DNA of 17,379 nt. Origin: Lactobacillaceae bacterium UBA639. GTDB taxonomy: Bacteria > Bacillota > Bacilli > Lactobacillales > Lactobacillaceae. The stretch spans positions 4,207 through 21,585 of the forward strand of contig DBOT01000008.1 in NCBI GenBank assembly GCA_002299975.1, given 5' to 3'. Both the position numbers and the translations under genes were made by a program. Shown piece by piece: positions 15,383-17,379 of this stretch (position 1 is its first letter; each line of letters opens with the position of its first letter). The notes below the pieces were generated by a model. That model did not search any database, was not told where the DNA came from, and saw only the letters and a program-made list of their open reading frames with translations.

Positions 15383-16483
15383 TTACTTCGACTCCTTTGC
15401 TTCGTACTCTTTGATTTGTTCCTTAATATCTGGGGTTGGTACTTCGAAGGTCCGCTTCAGCATGTCAGAAACCTTTTCTGGTTCAACAGAGTCAGCTTCC
15501 TTGATAGCCTTCTTGAAGTCGTCCTTGCATTCATCGGCGTACTTCTTTTCTTCGTCTTCAGACCAGAGGCCCTTCTTAGTTAAGTACTTACGAAGCCGAA
15601 TCAGTGGGTCCTTGTCGAACCAAGGCTTTTCTTCTTCCTTGGTACGGTACCGACTAGGGTCGTCACCAGCAGAACTGTGGGCACCGAACCGGTAAGTTAA
15701 GGTTTCAATCAGAACTGGACCGTTGCCGGCAGCAGCGAATTCACGTGCTTCCTTAGCAACTTCGTAACATGCCAGTACATCCATCCCATCGACTTGAACG
15801 CCTGGGATACCAGCAGCAACACCCTTTTGAGCAATGGTTTGTGCTGCGGTTTGAAGCTTACGTGGGTAAGAAATTGCCCAACCGTTGTTCTGGATGATGA
15901 ATACGGCAGGTGCTTGGAAGGCACCGGCGAAGTTCATACCTTCGTAGGTGTCACCCTGTGAAGAACCACCTTCACCAGTGTAGGCATAAGCAACGGCATC
16001 CTTTTCGCCATTCTTCTTGATACCAAGTGCAGCACCGGCCATTTCAACCATCTGAGCACCGATAATGATTTGTGGACGAAGGGCACGAGCTTCGAACAGG
16101 TTACCCTTGAGGTGACCCTTGGACCACAGGTACATTTGAGCAACAGTAGCACCGTGTTGAATTAATTGTGGTAAGTCACGGTATGCAGGGCAAAGGAAGT
16201 CCTGCTTCTTGAATGCTGATGCCGTACCCATTTCGGAAGCTTCCTCACCCCAGGTTGGAGCGTAGAAGCCCAAACGACCTTGTTGTGAGAAACTCATGGT
16301 TTGTTCGTGCAGTGCACGTTCCCAAACCATTTTCTTCATTAAGTCTACTAATTGGTCATCAGTGAAATTAGCCATTAAGTCCTTGTTAACAACGTTCCCA
16401 TCATTATCAAGAATTTGAACAGGCTTTGCGTATGCAGCGCCTTCATCGGCTTTAATCTTTGCAAAGTCAACAGCTTTGGCCAT
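15383..16483 (-). CDS. pdhA: Pyruvate dehydrogenase E1 component, alpha subunit
   Basis: 366 residues from the chosen ATG at 16483, which has AAGGGA about 9-10 bases upstream. An in-frame ATG at 16519 lies in the promoter-proximal dyad and has no ribosome binding site, so it is rejected. E1-alpha binds thiamine diphosphate through GEGGSSQGDTYEG (170-182) and NN at 199-200, fitting the G-D-G-X(25-30)-N-N motif except that the Asp is Glu171. Also visible are FLCPAYRDLPQLIQHG (96-111) and the active-site loop RFGAHSSAGDDPSRYR (265-280). It is the first gene of pdhABCD. The upstream region carries a clear promoter and cre-like sites. Confidence 0.96.
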   Translation of the reverse strand: MAKAVDFAKIKADEGAAYAKPVQILDNDGNVVNKDLMANFTDDQLVDLMKKMVWERALHEQTMSFSQQGRLGFYAPTWGEEASEMGTASAFKKQDFLCPAYRDLPQLIQHGATVAQMYLWSKGHLKGNLFEARALRPQIIIGAQMVEMAGAALGIKKNGEKDAVAYAYTGEGGSSQGDTYEGMNFAGAFQAPAVFIIQNNGWAISYPRKLQTAAQTIAQKGVAAGIPGVQVDGMDVLACYEVAKEAREFAAAGNGPVLIETLTYRFGAHSSAGDDPSRYRTKEEEKPWFDKDPLIRLRKYLTKKGLWSEDEEKKYADECKDDFKKAIKEADSVEPEKVSDMLKRTFEVPTPDIKEQIKEYEAKESK

Positions 16484-16517
16484 TATAAAACATCCCTTTC
16501 CAAATCCAATTAACATC

Positions 16518-16541
16518 ATGTAAGCGATTGCCTACTTACAT
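16518..16541. repeat. Dyad at the pdhA transcription start with a second cre-like match
   Basis: ATGTAAG (16518-16524) and CTTACAT (16535-16541) form a 7-bp inverted repeat around 10 bases, centred about 10 bases after the predicted start. Positions 16518-16532 also match the cre consensus at 12 of 14 positions on the minus strand (GGCAATCGCTTACA). It could be an operator or a 5' mRNA hairpin. Confidence 0.5.
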
Positions 16542-16546
16542 TTTCT

Positions 16547-16574
16547 AGTATAGCCTTTTTTTGGCATAAAACAA
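16547..16574 (-). promoter_or_regulatory. Promoter of the pdhABCD operon
   Basis: On the minus strand TTGTTT (16569-16574) and TATACT (16547-16552) are separated by 16 bases that include a run of seven A residues. The predicted start is near 16540, giving a leader of about 57 bases before pdhA. Confidence 0.65.
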
Positions 16575-16584
16575 GCGCTTTCAT
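16570..16584. promoter_or_regulatory. cre-like site (CcpA operator) over the pdhA -35
   Basis: The minus-strand sequence ATGAAAGCGCTTGTT has the core AAGCGCTT and matches 11 of 14 positions of the Bacillus consensus TGWAANCGNTNWCA. Against WTGNAANCGNWNNCW it has one mismatch. It overlaps the -35 of the pdh promoter, a position usual for CcpA repression. Confidence 0.6.
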
Positions 16585-16693
16585 ATACTTTTTTATTAAG
16601 AAATGACTAAAAAGTCCCTTGTGAAAGAGTTATTTTAAAAATTGGCTTATTTTTTTACGAATCTGCTTTATTTAATTAGCTATTTTTGGTGAG

Positions 16694-16699
16694 TATGAT
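16694..16699 (+). promoter_or_regulatory. Possible -10 of def
   Basis: TATGAT, followed directly by AAAATTA, lies 40 bases before the def start. No good -35 is seen (TTTAAT at 17 bases). The whole 16585-16739 stretch is very A/T-rich and holds no gene; beyond this element and a short GACT-AAAA-AGTC palindrome near 16604-16615 I see nothing in it. Confidence 0.35.
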
Positions 16700-16739
16700 A
16701 AAATTAATGAGTTAGAGTAAATTTTGGAGGCGAATATTC

Positions 16740-17309
16740 TTGTACCTTATGAAGGATATTACTCGCGACGGTAACCCCGTCTTAAGAAAGCGAGCAGCAA
16801 AAGTTGAGTTCCCACTCTCAAAAGAAGATCAAGAATTAGCAAAAAAGATGATGGAGTACCTCGAGGTTAGTCAAGATCCCGAGCTGTGCGAAAAGTACAA
16901 GCTTCGTGCCGGCGTCGGTCTGGCTGCCCCGCAAGTTGGTGTCTCCAAGCAGATGGCCGCTGTTCTGGTCCCACCGATTGACGATGACGACGAGAACGCC
17001 AAGCCATTGTTCAAGGACGTGATCATCAACCCCGTAATCGTCAGCGAATCCGTTCAATACGGTGCCCTGACGGAAGGTGAAGGCTGCCTCTCCGTCGATA
17101 AAGATGTTCCGGGCTACGTGCCGCGGCACGACCGGATCACCCTACGCTACCAGGATGTCAACGGTGAAAAGCACCAGGTTCGTTTGAAGAACTACCCGGC
17201 AATTGTTTGCCAGCACGAAATTGACCACTTGCATGGGGTCCTCTTCTACGACCACATCAACAAGGAACATCCATTTGAGGCTCCTGAAGGCACCATCATG
17301 ATCAGCTAA
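16740..17309 (+). CDS. def: Peptide deformylase (type 2, Gram-positive)
   Basis: 189 residues. Removes the formyl group from the N-terminal methionine of new proteins; an Fe2+/Zn2+ enzyme of the cytosol. The three family motifs are present: [10 protein letters not shown] (about 58-67), EGCLSV (with the metal-binding Cys, near 117-122) and HEIDHLHG (two metal-binding His and the catalytic Glu, near 159-166). The insertions around [14 protein letters not shown] are typical of the longer type 2 form. The start is TTG at 16740: GGAGG at 16726-16730 is 9 bases away, whereas the next in-frame ATG (16749) is 18 bases away. The gene is divergent from pdhA and closed by its own terminator. Confidence 0.96.
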   Translation: MYLMKDITRDGNPVLRKRAAKVEFPLSKEDQELAKKMMEYLEVSQDPELCEKYKLRAGVGLAAPQVGVSKQMAAVLVPPIDDDDENAKPLFKDVIINPVIVSESVQYGALTEGEGCLSVDKDVPGYVPRHDRITLRYQDVNGEKHQVRLKNYPAIVCQHEIDHLHGVLFYDHINKEHPFEAPEGTIMIS

Positions 17310-17322
17310 AATAAATATAAGT

Positions 17323-17356
17323 AAAAAAGACGGCCACAAAATGGTCGCCTTTTTTT
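17323..17356 (+). terminator. Intrinsic terminator of def
   Basis: Positions 17323-17336 pair with 17342-17355 (14 positions with one A-C mismatch and one G-T wobble), followed by T residues to 17356. It lies 13 bases after the def stop. The A-run on the left arm makes it potentially bidirectional. Nothing can be said of the last 23 bases. Confidence 0.85.
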
Positions 17357-17379
17357 ACTCGCGGTTTGTAAAATTAAGT

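Noticed and set aside
8452..16483. Sharp difference in codon and base use between typA/pdh and comEC/holA, as if from different sources
   Set aside because: The typA and pdh genes use the optimal codons of highly expressed genes, while comEC and holA are weakly expressed. All are core genes in expected order, so transfer is not needed to explain it.
16484..16519. In-frame upstream ATG giving a 12-residue longer pdhA
   Set aside because: No ribosome binding site; it lies in the leader dyad, while the ATG at 16483 has AAGGGA at good spacing and gives the usual N-terminus.
16604..16615. Small palindrome GACT-AAAA-AGTC between pdhA and def
   Set aside because: Only a 4-bp arm in A/T-rich sequence; likely chance and not tied to a promoter element.
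16619..16636. TTGTGAA, a perfect Rex half-site, in the pdhA/def intergenic region
   Set aside because: The second half (TTATTTT) does not match TTCACAA, and a 7-base half-site in A/T-rich DNA is weak evidence.
1..17379. Search for a new defence, mobile or biosynthetic system
   Set aside because: Every sizeable coding region matches a known core family with intact motifs. There are no direct-repeat arrays, transposase or integrase genes, or unexplained gaps above 300 bases.

Overview
The window is an ordinary core-chromosome segment from a low-to-mid GC Gram-positive bacterium of the Lactobacillaceae. The gene order, the strong AAAGGAG-type ribosome binding sites, the ComEC/ComEA, YlbG, SepM and UPF0223 families and the four-gene pyruvate dehydrogenase cluster all point there. 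The protein sequences feel closest to the Limosilactobacillus (reuteri/fermentum) group, but that is recall, not a search. I see no mobile element, CRISPR array, tRNA, rRNA, phage gene or defence cassette, and no clearly novel system. The points worth checking are regulatory or concern start codons.

Layout, left to right. Almost everything is on the minus strand, so transcription runs right to left. (1) 1-47 is the 3' end of rpsT (ribosomal protein S20) on the plus strand, convergent with the rest, with two hairpins between it and holA. (2) 149-4595 is a late-competence and replication cluster: comEA, comEB, comEC, then holA. comEA is the DNA receptor, comEB a dCMP-deaminase-like protein, comEC the DNA channel and holA the DNA polymerase III delta subunit. 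comEB, comEC and holA abut or overlap; a promoter-like site lies in the 57-70 bp gap after comEA. (3) 4717-8358 is a five-gene unit transcribed ftsW, ylbG, rsmD, coaD, sepM. It covers cell-division glycan polymerisation, 16S rRNA methylation, CoA synthesis and a membrane PDZ/Lon-type protease, with overlaps or tiny gaps and a strong terminator at its end. (4) 8452-10296 is typA/bipA, a single-gene unit with its own terminator. (5) 10403-11460 is a two-gene unit: a UPF0223 protein and an inositol-monophosphatase-family enzyme joined by a TAATG overlap. (6) 11592-16483 is pdhA-pdhB-pdhC-pdhD, the complete pyruvate dehydrogenase complex. Its promoter carries a CcpA (cre)-like site over the -35 element and a dyad with a second cre-like match near the transcription start. 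(7) 16740-17309 is def (peptide deformylase) on the plus strand, divergent from pdhA, with a TTG start and its own terminator.

How the genes relate. ComEA binds incoming double-stranded DNA outside the membrane and ComEC passes a single strand in. HolA belongs to the clamp loader and sits with the comE genes by operon organisation, not by a known shared function. The pdh operon converts pyruvate to acetyl-CoA. coaD, in the next cluster but one, makes the CoA precursor. No intergenic stretch exceeds 300 bases; the longest (16484-16739, 256 bases) is the divergent pdhA/def control region.
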